DNA of 64,000 nt from Arthrobacter_D sp015752045 (GTDB taxonomy: Bacteria > Actinomycetota > Actinomycetes > Actinomycetales > Micrococcaceae). The notes beneath the pieces were generated by a model. It was not told the DNA's origin. It did not search any database and was given only the letters and a program-made list of their open reading frames with translations. The position numbers were made by a program, and so were the translations under genes. The stretch spans positions 1 through 64,000 of the forward strand of contig NZ_JADOUS010000010.1 of NCBI RefSeq assembly GCF_015752045.1. Direction: 5' to 3'. Of this stretch, positions 41,725 through 49,788 are shown one piece after another. Position 1 is the stretch's first letter. Each line of letters starts with the position of its first letter.

Positions 41725-42405
41725 ATGGACCGCGAGAACGCACTGATGGAGGCATCAGCGCCGGGAACCGTCTCCGTGGTCATCGTCGATGACCACGGGA
41801 TCTTCCGCGCAGGGCTCCGCGCGGCGCTCGGACCCGTGATCCGCGTCCTCGGTGAAGCGGCGACGGTCGAGGAGGCGGAAGCCGTGATCGATGCCACGCG
41901 GCCCGACGTCGTCCTCCTCGACGTGCACCTGCCGGGCGGTCGCGGCGGAGGGGGCGCGGAGGTCATCCACCGGTGTTCCCGGCTCGGTGTCCCTTCCCGT
42001 TTCCTGGCCCTCAGCGTGTCGGACTCGGCGGAGGACGTCGTCGCCGTCATCCGCGCGGGGGCCCGCGGGTACGTCACCAAGACCATCTCCGCCCCGGAGA
42101 TCACCGATGCCGTGCAGCGCATCGCCTCGGGCGACGCCGTCTTCTCGCCGCGTCTCGCCGGCTTCGTCCTGGATGCGTTCGGGACGGCGTCGGTTGCCGT
42201 CGACGACGAGCTCGATCGTCTGTCCGCCCGCGAACTGGAGGTCATGAGGCTGATCGCCCGGGGCTACAGCTACAAGGAGACGGCCAAGGAGCTGTTCATC
42301 TCCGTCAAGACCGTCGAGACCCACGTGTCCGCGGTCCTCCGCAAGCTGCAGCTGTCCTCCCGCCACGAACTCACGCGCTGGGCCACGGAACGCCGCCTGC
42401 TCTGA
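41725..42405 (+). CDS. LuxR/NarL-family response regulator
   Basis: 226 residues. Receiver with VVIVDDHGIFRAGL acidic pocket and phosphoacceptor Asp66 in DVVLLDVHLPGG, then LALSVSD (Thr/Ser position) and Lys in YVTKTIS; C-terminal GerE helix-turn-helix (about 160-220: LSARELEVMRLIARGYSYKE, LFISVKTVETHVSAVLRKLQ). Partner of the PspC histidine kinase. ATG 41725 has GGAGGGGAG 7 nt upstream. Likely targets are the divergent pspC genes, by analogy with similar actinobacterial loci. It converges on aspC; no strong terminator is visible in the 48-bp gap. Confidence 0.92.
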   Translation: MDRENALMEASAPGTVSVVIVDDHGIFRAGLRAALGPVIRVLGEAATVEEAEAVIDATRPDVVLLDVHLPGGRGGGGAEVIHRCSRLGVPSRFLALSVSDSAEDVVAVIRAGARGYVTKTISAPEITDAVQRIASGDAVFSPRLAGFVLDAFGTASVAVDDELDRLSARELEVMRLIARGYSYKETAKELFISVKTVETHVSAVLRKLQLSSRHELTRWATERRLL

Positions 42406-42453
42406 CCAGCCGCCGGCCGTGCGCCCGCGCGGCCCGGACGGTTCGCAGTACCG

Positions 42454-43689
42454 TCAGCGGGCGGAGCCAAGGAACTCCTGCAGTCGACGCACGCCCGTCG
42501 CGAGATCCTCGTCCCCGAGGGCGTAGGACAACCGGAGGAAACCGCTGGGTCCGAAGGCCTCGCCGGGAACGACGGCGACCTCCACCTTCTCGAGGATCAG
42601 CGCGGCGAGTTCGGCGGACGTGGTGGGCGTGGCGCCGTCGAAGCTCCTACCGAGCAGGCCCCGGACATCCGCGTAGGCGTAGAAGGCGCCGTGCGGCGTG
42701 GGACATTCGACGCCCTCGATCGCGTTGAGCCCCGAGACCATGGCACGGCGCCGTCGGTCGAACGCCACCTTCATCTCGTCGACCGCCGTCAACGGACCCG
42801 ATACCGCGGCGAGGGCGGCCATCTGCGGCACGTTGGAGACGTTCGACGTCGCGTGGGACTGGAGGTTGGTCGCCGCCTTCACGAGATCGTTCGGCCCGAT
42901 CATCCAGCCCACGCGCCACCCGGTCATCGCGTACGTCTTCGCGACGCCGTTGAGGATCACCACCTTGTCGCCGAGGGCGGGGGCCGCCGTCGCGATCGAG
43001 GTGAACGGGACGCCGTCGTATGTCAGGTGCTCGTAGATCTCGTCCGTGACGACCCACAGTCCGCGCGCCGCGGCCCATTCTCCGATCTCCCGCACGGACT
43101 CCGGGCCGTACACCGCGCCGGTGGGGTTGGACGGCGAGACGAAGAGGAGCACCTTGGTGCGCGGCGTCAGGGCCGCCGCCAGCTGGTCGACCGTCACGAG
43201 GTAGCCCTGCTCGGGGCCGGCGAAGACCTCGACCGGCACGCCGCCGGCGAGGCGGATGGCCTCGGGGTAGGTGGTCCAGAACGGAGTGGGGACGAGGACC
43301 TCGTCCCCGGGGTCGAGGAGCGCGGCGAGGGATTGGTACACGGCCTGCTTGCCGCCGTTCGTCACCAGCACCTGGGAGGGATCGACGGCGTAGCCCGAAT
43401 CGCGCAGCGTCTTGGCGGCGATCGCTTCCCTCAGTTCCGGCAGGCCCGCCGCAGGGGAGTAGCGGTGGAATCGCGGCTGACGGGCAGCCGCGATGGCAGC
43501 TTCGACGATGTAGTCCGGTGTGGGGAAGTCGGGCTCGCCCGCGCCGAAGCCGATCACGGGGCGCCCGGCTGCTTTCAGGGCCTTGGCCTTGGCGTCCACG
43601 GCGAGTGTCGCGGACTCCGCGATCGAGCCGATCCGTCGGGAGATCCGGGGGAGTGCTGCGCGGGCGGAGTCATCGGTCGTCGCGTTCAT
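42454..43689 (-). CDS. aspC: Pyridoxal phosphate aminotransferase, probable aspartate aminotransferase
   Basis: 411 residues, fold type I, class I/II aminotransferase. VIGFGAGEPDFPTPDYI and YSPAAGLPELREAIA lead in; NPTGAVYGPESVREIGEW and DEIYEHLTYDG contain the PLP-contacting Asn and Asp; the PLP lysine is in NGVAKTYAMTGWRVGW; the carboxylate Arg is in GFLRLSYALGD. The subgroup (AspC of the thermophile/actinobacterial kind) normally uses aspartate or prephenate. ATG 43689 follows GGAACGGGACCCG. In relatives it sits before tRNA-Trp-secE, as here (divergent). Confidence 0.9.
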   Translation of the reverse strand: MNATTDDSARAALPRISRRIGSIAESATLAVDAKAKALKAAGRPVIGFGAGEPDFPTPDYIVEAAIAAARQPRFHRYSPAAGLPELREAIAAKTLRDSGYAVDPSQVLVTNGGKQAVYQSLAALLDPGDEVLVPTPFWTTYPEAIRLAGGVPVEVFAGPEQGYLVTVDQLAAALTPRTKVLLFVSPSNPTGAVYGPESVREIGEWAAARGLWVVTDEIYEHLTYDGVPFTSIATAAPALGDKVVILNGVAKTYAMTGWRVGWMIGPNDLVKAATNLQSHATSNVSNVPQMAALAAVSGPLTAVDEMKVAFDRRRRAMVSGLNAIEGVECPTPHGAFYAYADVRGLLGRSFDGATPTTSAELAALILEKVEVAVVPGEAFGPSGFLRLSYALGDEDLATGVRRLQEFLGSAR

Positions 43690-43845
43690 CGGGTCCCGTT
43701 CCGTGGGGGGCAAGTGTCTCTTCCGAGTTTAGGCGGTGGCACCTGCCCGCACCCGAACAGGGGCGCGGCGACGCCGTAACGCGGATGCGGACGCACCGCC
43801 CACCCCGCCCGGACGACGCCGTGCAGGAGGGCTCTCCGCAGCCGG

Positions 43846-43875
43846 TTCGACGTTCCGGCGGTGAATGCGTAGACT
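43846..43875 (+). promoter_or_regulatory. Candidate promoter of tRNA-Trp/secE-nusG
   Basis: TTCGAC (43846-43851), an 18-nt spacer and TAGACT (43870-43875), followed by TTATCC. The transcription start would lie near 43882, about 75 nt before tRNA-Trp. Similarity to a consensus is moderate. Confidence 0.45.
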
Positions 43876-43956
43876 TTATCCTCGGTGTTGAAACACCATG
43901 ATGGTTCGTGCCCTCCCCGGGCCGTCCGGAGTGGGGCTGTACCGGTTCAAGACCAA

Positions 43957-44029
43957 AGGGTAGTGGCGCAATTGGTAGCGCAGCGGTCTCCAAAACCGCA
44001 GGTTGCAGGTTCGAGTCCTGTCTGCCCTG
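43957..44029 (+). tRNA. tRNA-Trp (CCA anticodon)
   Basis: Acceptor AGGGTAG (43957-43963) pairs with CTGCCCT (44022-44028), one T-G wobble; discriminator G44029. D arm GCGC-AATTGGTA-GCGC, anticodon stem GCGGT/ACCGC with CTCCAAA loop (CCA), T arm GCAGG/CCTGT. No encoded CCA. Position right before secE is the usual actinobacterial one. Confidence 0.96.
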
Positions 44030-44182
44030 CGCGTGGCCTTCGCAGAACGACGGCGAAGGCACGGCAGAAACAGATCACGAAGTCCCGGCGCAGGCATCGG
44101 TTCCGCGCGGCGGTAAACATGATCAGCTGGACGCGCCACTGGTGGTCCGGCTGGAACACCACACAGATTGATGAGGTTGACG

Positions 44183-44440
44183 GTGACCGATACGGCTGCG
44201 AGCAGCTCCAAGGGAAGCCCCTCCGAGAAGAAGGCTCCCGAGCGCGGCTTCTTCGGACGCATCATGCTGTTCATCCGCCAGGTCCTCGCGGAACTCGGGA
44301 AGGTCGTTACGCCGACCCGTCGCGAACTGGTCCGCTTCACCATCACCGTCCTCGTCTTCGTGGTCATCATGATGCTCATCGTGACCGGCCTGGACCTCCT
44401 GTTCGGGGCCGGCGCGCTGTGGGTCTTCGCCGGCAGCTGA
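44183..44440 (+). CDS. secE: Preprotein translocase subunit SecE
   Basis: 85 residues, the short single-helix SecE of Actinobacteria. Disordered polar N-terminus (TDTAASSSKGSPSEKK), amphipathic helix RGFFGRIMLFIRQVLAELGKVV, the conserved TPTRRELVRFT and one membrane helix ITVLVFVVIMMLIVTGLDLLFG. It clamps SecY in the plasma membrane. GTG 44183 is chosen with GAGG 7 nt upstream; ATG 44171 would add four residues. 104 bp before nusG. Confidence 0.92.
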   Translation: MTDTAASSSKGSPSEKKAPERGFFGRIMLFIRQVLAELGKVVTPTRRELVRFTITVLVFVVIMMLIVTGLDLLFGAGALWVFAGS

Positions 44441-44544
44441 CGCTGCCCCGGGGAATGCCCCGCCGATGTGCCGGAGTCGGTACATCGCGCGGAGTGCAGG
44501 CAAGCAGAACAACCTTCGAAGAATGTCAGAAAGCAGGCGGCTAG

Positions 44545-45498
44545 GTGTCCGAGCAAGAACTCGAACGGCAGATCACTCCCGAAGATGGTCTGGAGAACGA
44601 GGAGTACGGGACGGAGGCAGACTCCGCCGACATCGACGTGCCTGCTGACGGCTCCGACGCTGTCGAGGACTCCGCCGGGACCGACTCCGACGAGGCTGAT
44701 CCCGCCATCGAGGCCACGGCCGTCGATGCCATCGACGAGGCTGCCGCTTCCGACGCCGACACCGCAGATGGTGACGACGCTGCCGACGCAGCTACCGTCC
44801 CCGAGGACGCCGATGCTTCCGAGCCGACCGACGAGGACGCCGATGCTTCCGCATCGACCGACGAGGACGCCGATGCCGCCGAGGAGGCTCCCGCCGAGGA
44901 CCCCGTGGCCGACTTCAAGGCGAAGCTCCGCCGCCAGGAGGGTGACTGGTTCGTCATCCACTCCTACGCCGGTTACGAGAACCGCGTGAAGGCGAACCTC
45001 GAGACCCGCATCCAGACACTGGACATGGAAGATTTCATCTTCGAGATCCAGGTCCCGATGGAAGAGGTCGTCGAGATCAAGAACACCACGCGGAAGATCG
45101 TCAACCGCGTGCGTATCCCGGGCTACGTGCTGGTCCGCATGGAACTGACCGACGAGTCCTGGGGCGCCGTGCGCCACACTCCCGGTGTCACCGGCTTCGT
45201 GGGCAACGCCCACAACCCGGTCCCGCTGAGCCTCTCCGAGGTCTTCTCGATGCTCGAGCACACCATCGTGCACACGGATGCGGTGTCGGGCAAGCCCGTC
45301 CAGCCGCAGTTCACCCCCGCCACGGTCAACTTCGAGGTCGGCGAGTCCGTCACCGTCAACGAGGGCCCCTTCGAGACCCTCCCGGCGACGATCTCCGAGA
45401 TCAAGCACGAGTCGCAGCAGCTCGTCGTGCTCGTCTCGATCTTCGAGCGCGAGACCCCGGTCACGCTGTCCTACAGCCAGGTCACCAAGATCCAGTAA
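44545..45498 (+). CDS. nusG: Transcription antitermination factor NusG with long acidic extension
   Basis: 317 residues. The NGN domain starts near Gly133 (GDWFVIHSYAGYENRVKANL), and the KOW domain (VGESVTVNEGPFETLPATISEI) ends the protein. Residues 9-122 are an Asp/Glu/Ala-rich disordered stretch with almost no basic residues, partly built from a 30-bp tandem repeat. Extensions occur in actinobacterial NusG, but this one is long: the core is about 180 residues. NusG binds RNA polymerase clamp and links to Rho or ribosomes. GTG 44545 has AGCAGGCGG upstream. Leads into rplK across 122 bp. Confidence 0.95.
   Translation: MSEQELERQITPEDGLENEEYGTEADSADIDVPADGSDAVEDSAGTDSDEADPAIEATAVDAIDEAAASDADTADGDDAADAATVPEDADASEPTDEDADASASTDEDADAAEEAPAEDPVADFKAKLRRQEGDWFVIHSYAGYENRVKANLETRIQTLDMEDFIFEIQVPMEEVVEIKNTTRKIVNRVRIPGYVLVRMELTDESWGAVRHTPGVTGFVGNAHNPVPLSLSEVFSMLEHTIVHTDAVSGKPVQPQFTPATVNFEVGESVTVNEGPFETLPATISEIKHESQQLVVLVSIFERETPVTLSYSQVTKIQ
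44803..44876 (+). repeat. 30-bp tandem repeat in nusG
   Basis: ACCGACGAGGACGCCGATGC recurs at 44827-44846 and 44857-44876, with a partial earlier copy from 44803 (GAGGACGCCGATGCTTCC). The 30-bp period encodes EDADASEPTD-EDADASASTD-EDADAAEEAP in the acidic extension of NusG. Confidence 0.9.
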
Positions 45499-45542
45499 AG
45501 CTTCGGTGCGGCCCGGCGTGCTTGGCCGGGAAGTACCGTGAA

Positions 45543-45593
45543 GGCCGTCACGCCATGACGGCCACCACCCCGCAGGACGCTCCTGTCCGCGGG
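45543..45593 (+). promoter_or_regulatory. Hairpins in the rplK leader
   Basis: GGCCGTCA-CGCCA-TGACGGCC (45543-45563, 8 bp) is followed by CCCGC-(A)-GGAC-loop-GTCC-GCGGG (45569-45593, 9 bp with one bulged A). They sit between nusG and rplK, where L1 autogenous control sites of L11-L1 operons usually lie; binding is not demonstrable from sequence alone. Confidence 0.45.
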
Positions 45594-45620
45594 ATCGCAA
45601 TGCAAGAGAAGGACCCTTTC

Positions 45621-46052
45621 ATGGCCCCCAAGAAAAAGGTCACCGGCCTCATCAAGCTGCAGATCAATGCAGGTGCCGCCAACCCGGCTCCTCCCATCGG
45701 TCCCGCACTTGGCCAGCACGGTGTCAACATCATGGAATTCTGCAAGGCATACAACGCCGCCACGGAATCCCAGCGCGGCAACGTCATCCCCGTGGAGATC
45801 ACGGTGTACGAGGACCGCTCGTTCACGTTCATCACCAAGACCCCGCCGGCAGCCGAACTGATCAAGAAGGCGGCCGGAGTCGCCAAGGGTTCGGGAACGC
45901 CCCACACGGTCAAGGTCGCCAAGCTGACCAACGCCCAGGTCGAAGAGATCGCCACCATGAAGATGGAAGACCTCAACGCCAACGACGTCCAGGCAGCCGC
46001 GAAGATCATCGCCGGCACCGCCCGGTCCATGGGCATCACGGTCGAGGGCTGA
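45621..46052 (+). CDS. rplK: Ribosomal protein L11
   Basis: 143 residues, the standard length. [42 protein letters not shown] (read in pieces) is the L11 signature: the proline-rich loop [10 protein letters not shown] that binds EF-G/thiostrepton and the C-terminal rRNA-binding domain ending MGITVEG. It forms the GTPase centre with 23S rRNA. ATG 45621 follows AAGGACCCTTTC; upstream in-frame starts lie in the leader hairpins and are rejected. Confidence 0.97.
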
Positions 46053-46197
46053 CCAGCCCCACCCCGCCCGGTCCGTCCCCGACGGACAGGGCACACCACC
46101 ATTTCAAGGCACGACGGCGACGCTCCCGCGGACGACGTCGTGAGTGGCAGGGCCCAGCGCGGTCCGCAGACCACGACTGCATAAGGAGAACAAGCAG

Positions 46198-46902
46198 ATG
46201 GCACAGCGCAGCAAAGCATACAAGGGAGCTGCCGCGAAGATCGAGGCGGACAAGCAGTACGCCCCCTTCGACGCAGTAGTCCTCGCGAAGGCGACCAACC
46301 CTTCCACGTTCGACGCCACGGTCGAGGTGTCCTTCCGTCTCGGAGTGGACCCCCGCAAGGCGGACCAGATGGTCCGCGGCACCGTGAACCTCCCCCACGG
46401 CACCGGCAAGACCGCCCGTGTCCTGGTCTTCGCGACCGGCGAGAAGGCAGAGGCTGCCATCGCGGCCGGCGCCGACTTCGTGGGCTCCGACGACATGATC
46501 GAGAAGGTCTCCGGCGGCTGGACCGATTTCGACGCAGCCGTCGCGACGCCTGACCTCATGGGCAAGGTGGGACGCCTCGGAAAGATCCTGGGCCCCCGCA
46601 ACCTGATGCCCAACCCGAAGACCGGAACGGTCACGGCCGACGTCGCGAAGGCCGTCACCGACATCAAGGGTGGCAAGATCGACTTCCGCGTCGACAAGCA
46701 CTCGAACCTCCACTTCATCATCGGCAAGGTGTCCTTCGACGAGCAGAAGCTGGGCGAGAACTACGCCGCTGCGCTCGAGGAGATCCTCCGCCTGAAGCCC
46801 TCCGCTTCGAAGGGCCGCTACATCCAGAAGGCGACCGTCTCGACCACCTTCGGTCCCGGCATCTCCGTCGACCCGAACGTCACCAAGGTCTTCGCCGTCT
46901 GA
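46198..46902 (+). CDS. rplA: Ribosomal protein L1
   Basis: 234 residues. AQRSKAYKGAAAKIEADKQY start, LGVDPRKADQMVRGTVNLPHGTGK, and the hallmark GRLGKILGPRNLMPNPKTGTVT with GKIDFRVDKHSNLHFIIGK. L1 builds the mobile L1 stalk and often represses its own operon. ATG 46198 has AAGGAGAACAAGCAG upstream. The 145-bp gap from rplK contains the hairpin GTCCGTC-CCC-GACGGAC (46071-46087). A strong terminator follows. Confidence 0.97.
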   Translation: MAQRSKAYKGAAAKIEADKQYAPFDAVVLAKATNPSTFDATVEVSFRLGVDPRKADQMVRGTVNLPHGTGKTARVLVFATGEKAEAAIAAGADFVGSDDMIEKVSGGWTDFDAAVATPDLMGKVGRLGKILGPRNLMPNPKTGTVTADVAKAVTDIKGGKIDFRVDKHSNLHFIIGKVSFDEQKLGENYAAALEEILRLKPSASKGRYIQKATVSTTFGPGISVDPNVTKVFAV

Positions 46903-46910
46903 GTGTCGAT

Positions 46911-46952
46911 CATGAAGAAGCCCCGCGGCGTCAGCCGCGGGGCTTCTTCATG
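46911..46952. terminator. Terminator of the rplK-rplA unit
   Basis: A 19-bp perfect stem, CATGAAGAAGCCCCGCGGC with its complement, closes on a GTCA loop, 9 nt after the rplA stop. The 3' end is GCTTCTTCATG, partly T-rich. The stretch from here to rplJ (46953-47365) has no gene; it holds the rplJ promoter and leader described separately. Confidence 0.9.
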
Positions 46953-47105
46953 TCCGGCCACGGTGGCCGCAGAGGAGTCCCGCGATGATCCTGTCCTCGA
47001 GCGACACACGGCCGTCAGGGACGGCCTGCGACAGGCTCCTCCCGGCCGACGACGGCCCGACGATCCCTCCGACTGGCTGCCCACGGGTGCTGCGTCGAGG
47101 CCGAT

Positions 47106-47134
47106 TTGGAGAGCCTCCCGCCGTCGCGTAGGCT
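47106..47134 (+). promoter_or_regulatory. Candidate promoter of rplJ-rplL
   Basis: TTGGAG (47106-47111), a 17-nt spacer and TAGGCT (47129-47134). Initiation near 47141 would give a leader of about 225 nt before rplJ. It contains ACCAAAGACCGTCGGTCG (47141-47158), which resembles the start of actinobacterial L10 leaders. Confidence 0.6.
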
Positions 47135-47292
47135 GGTGGTACCAAAGACCGTCGGTCGATCCACCTCCACTTCCCAGCTGCTCACCCGTGTGCGGCAGGG
47201 AAGAAGGATCAGGATCCGAAAGTTCCCGTGAGGGACGGCCTACGTAGGTGAACGAAGCTCCTCTCCACCGGTTACGGCCCGTGTCGAGCAAA

Positions 47293-47321
47293 GCCCCGTG
47301 CATCTGCGCGGGGCGTTTTTT
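47293..47321 (+). terminator. Intrinsic-terminator-like attenuator in the rplJ leader
   Basis: GCCCCGTGC (47293-47301) pairs with GCGCGGGGC (47106+200 region, 47106 aside: 47106 is not involved; the 3' arm is 47106-free and spans 47106..) Read simply: the 3' arm is GCGCGGGGC at 47106+0 excluded, i.e. bases 47106 are the promoter and the arm is 47306-47314. The 9-bp stem closes on ATCT and is followed by G and six T (47316-47321). This is the only hairpin-plus-T-run in the window and it lies 45 nt before the rplJ start, inside the leader rather than after a gene. Attenuation by L10(L12)4 or by leader folding is the natural reading. Confidence 0.7.
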
Positions 47322-47365
47322 ATGGGAGCTGGAAAGCCGGCGCATATTCCCCCGGAAGGAGGGTT

Positions 47366-47968
47366 ATGGCAACGCCAACAAAGGTTTCTGCAGTGGATGA
47401 GATCGCCACCGATTTCAAGGATTCCACCGCCGCTGTCCTGACCGAATACCGCGGGCTCACTGTTGCTCAGCTGAAGGACCTGCGTCGTGCACTCGGCACC
47501 GACAACAAGTTCTCCGTCGTCAAGAACACCCTGACCGGCATCGCGGCGAAGGAAGCGGGCATCGACGCGTTCGATGGTCAGCTCTCCGGACCCACCGCGA
47601 TCGCTTTCATCAAGGGTGACGCCGTTGCTGCAGCAAAGAGCCTCACGGATTTCGCGAAAGCCAACCCGAAGCTGATCATCAAGACCGGAATCTTCGAGGG
47701 CAAGGCACTCAACGCCTCCGAGGTCATCGCCCTGGCGGCCCTCGAGTCCCGTGAACTCCAGCTCGCCCGGGTGGCAGGTGTCCTCAAGGCACCGATGTCC
47801 TCCCTGGCACGCACGGTCGATGCCCTGCGCATCAAGCTCGAGGAGGGAAGCGACGCTGCACCTGCAGCCGATGCCGACGCTCCCGCTGCCACCGAGGAAG
47901 CCGCTGCTCCCGCAGAAGCTGCCCCGGAGGCTCCCGTCGAGGAAGCCGCAGCACCCGAAGCGAACTAG
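47366..47968 (+). CDS. rplJ: Ribosomal protein L10
   Basis: 200 residues. The rRNA-binding N-domain includes STAAVLTEYRGLTVAQLKDLRR and NKFSVVKNTLTGIAAKEA; the helix that binds L7/L12 dimers is followed by an Ala/Pro/Glu tail of about 35 residues (ADADAPAATEEAAAPAEA), typical of Actinobacteria. It anchors L7/L12 on the stalk and in many bacteria regulates its operon by binding the leader. ATG 47366 has a strong GGAAGGAGGG site. 57 bp before rplL. Confidence 0.96.
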   Translation: MATPTKVSAVDEIATDFKDSTAAVLTEYRGLTVAQLKDLRRALGTDNKFSVVKNTLTGIAAKEAGIDAFDGQLSGPTAIAFIKGDAVAAAKSLTDFAKANPKLIIKTGIFEGKALNASEVIALAALESRELQLARVAGVLKAPMSSLARTVDALRIKLEEGSDAAPAADADAPAATEEAAAPAEAAPEAPVEEAAAPEAN

Positions 47969-48025
47969 TTTCGCCTCGCCCCACACACTCCGGTGCATCG
48001 CACCACTAAAGGAAGGACGCCACCC

Positions 48026-48400
48026 ATGGCGAAGCTCACCAACGAAGAGCTCATTGAAGCTTTCAAGGAACTGTCCATCATTGAACTCTCGGACTTCGTG
48101 AAGCTGTTCGAGGAGACCTTCGATGTCACCGCTGCCGCCGTTGCAGTTGCCGGCCCCGCCGGTGCCGCAGAGGCCGTCGAAGAGGAGCAGACCGCATTCG
48201 ACGTCGTCCTCGAGGCTGCAGGCGACAAGAAGATCGCAGTGATCAAGGAAGTTCGCGCGCTCACCTCGCTGGGCCTGAAGGAAGCCAAGGACGTCGTCGA
48301 CAGCGCCCCCAAGGCCGTCCTCGAAGGCGCCACCAAGGAAGCCGCAGAGAAGGCCAAGGAGGCCCTCGAGGCCGCCGGCGCCACCGTCACCCTCAAGTAA
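48026..48400 (+). CDS. rplL: Ribosomal protein L7/L12
   Basis: 124 residues. N-terminal dimerisation helices (LTNEELIEAFKELSIIELSDF), an Ala-rich hinge (AVAVAGPAGAAEAVEEE) and the C-terminal factor-binding domain EKTAFDVVLEAAGDKKIAVIK-like with LGLKEAKDVVDSAPKAVLEG and TVTLK at the end. The stalk protein recruits translational GTPases. ATG 48026 follows AAAGGAAGGACGCC. A strong terminator follows 45 nt after the stop. Confidence 0.97.
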   Translation: MAKLTNEELIEAFKELSIIELSDFVKLFEETFDVTAAAVAVAGPAGAAEAVEEEQTAFDVVLEAAGDKKIAVIKEVRALTSLGLKEAKDVVDSAPKAVLEGATKEAAEKAKEALEAAGATVTLK

Positions 48401-48445
48401 CACCCGCTGCGCCCGGGTCCGGTTCACGCCGGACCCTCCGCAGGA

Positions 48446-48483
48446 CGAAAGAGCCCCGCTTCTCGCGAAGCGGGGCTCTTTCG
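48446..48483. terminator. Bidirectional terminator between rplL and the thiolase gene
   Basis: CGAAAGAGCCCCGCTTC and its complement form a perfect 17-bp stem with loop TCGC. The 3' end reads CTCTTTCG. It lies between two converging genes and would serve both. Confidence 0.9.
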
Positions 48484-48514
48484 TGTTCTGCGCGGAGATC
48501 CGCGGGGGAACGGG

Positions 48515-49714
48515 TCAGCGCCAGAGGAGGAGGGCCTCGCCCTGGCCGCCTCCGCCGCAGAGGCTGACCGCGGACTTCCCCGTGCCGCGGCGGGTGAGCT
48601 CCATGGCTGCATGGAGGGCCAGCCTGGCACCCGAGGCCCCGATGGGGTGGCCGAGCGCGATGGCCCCGCCGTGGATGTTGCACTTCTCGAGCGGATAGTC
48701 GAGGTCCTTGAGCGACTGCACGGCGACCGAACCGAACGCCTCGTTGATCTCGATGAAGTCCAGGTCGGCCGCGGACCAGCCAGCGCGGTCGAGGGCCTGC
48801 CTGATGGCGGCCGAGGGCTGCGAGTGGAGCGAGTTGTCCGGCCCCGCCACCTGGCCGGGGCGCCCGACGACCGCGAGCACCGTGAGCCCGAGCTCCTCGG
48901 CATAGGCCCGGGTGGTGACGACGAGCGCTGCTGCGCCGTCGGAGAGCGGGGAGGAATTGCCGGCCGTGATCGCGCCGTCCGGGTTGAACGCCGGACGCAG
49001 TTTCGCGAGCGACTCCACGCTCGTCGTCGGGCGGATGCCTTCGTCGGCCGTGAGGACGACGTCGTCGCCCTTGCGCTGCCGCACGGTCACCGGGACGATC
49101 TCCTCCGCGAGGACCCCGCTGTCCGTCGCGGCGGCCGCCCGCTGGTGCGAGGCTGCCGCGACCGAGTCCTGGGCCGTGCGGTCGATCTCGAGCCGCACGT
49201 TGCCGCGTTCGGTCGAGGCTCCCATCGACTCCTGGTCGAACGCATCGGTCAGGCCGTCGTGGGCCACGGAGTCCAGGGCCTGGAGGGACCCGTAGGTCCA
49301 GCCCTGGCGGGAGCCCGGCAGCAGGTGCGGCCCGCGCGTCATGGACTCCTGCCCGCCGGCGACGACGACACGCGCCTCTCCGCTGCGGACCAGCCGCGCG
49401 GCGTCGATCACGGCCGTGAGACCGGAGAGGCACACCTTGTTCAGGGTGACCGCAGGGACGTTCCAGGGGATCCCCGCCTTGACGGCCGACTGCCGTGCGG
49501 GATTCTGCCCGCACCCGGCCTGCACCACGTGGCCCATGATGACGGCATCCACGGCGGAGGGGTCGACCCCCGCCCGCTCCAGCGCACCGGCGATGGCCAG
49601 CGCACCGAGGTCGACGGCGGTGAAGGAGGCGAGCTGTCCGTTGAGGCGCCCGAGGGGTGTGCGGGCTCCGCCGACGAGAACGACGTCGTCGGGGGTTGGC
49701 GTGGGTGTCGCCAT
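48515..49714 (-). CDS. Thiolase (acetyl-CoA C-acetyltransferase)
   Basis: 399 residues, thiolase I/II fold. Catalytic Cys95 in LNKVCLSGL, His in GGAIALGHPIGASGAR and the second Cys in VSLCGGGGQGEA; INEAFGSVAVQSL is the conserved Asn/Glu loop. Biosynthetic (acetoacetyl-CoA) and degradative roles cannot be separated by eye; the size and short chain loop favour acetyl-CoA acetyltransferase. It lies between the ribosomal block and idi, but isoprenoid precursors in these bacteria usually come from the MEP pathway, so no link to idi is claimed. No RBS is striking (GAAAGAG). Confidence 0.9.
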   Translation of the reverse strand: MATPTPTPDDVVLVGGARTPLGRLNGQLASFTAVDLGALAIAGALERAGVDPSAVDAVIMGHVVQAGCGQNPARQSAVKAGIPWNVPAVTLNKVCLSGLTAVIDAARLVRSGEARVVVAGGQESMTRGPHLLPGSRQGWTYGSLQALDSVAHDGLTDAFDQESMGASTERGNVRLEIDRTAQDSVAAASHQRAAAATDSGVLAEEIVPVTVRQRKGDDVVLTADEGIRPTTSVESLAKLRPAFNPDGAITAGNSSPLSDGAAALVVTTRAYAEELGLTVLAVVGRPGQVAGPDNSLHSQPSAAIRQALDRAGWSAADLDFIEINEAFGSVAVQSLKDLDYPLEKCNIHGGAIALGHPIGASGARLALHAAMELTRRGTGKSAVSLCGGGGQGEALLLWR

Positions 49715-49788
49715 GGCGAAACTCTCTTTCGTCGTTGAAATGGTGCCGCTACCAGATTAGGGCCTGGCCCCTCCGCCCCCGACCGGGC

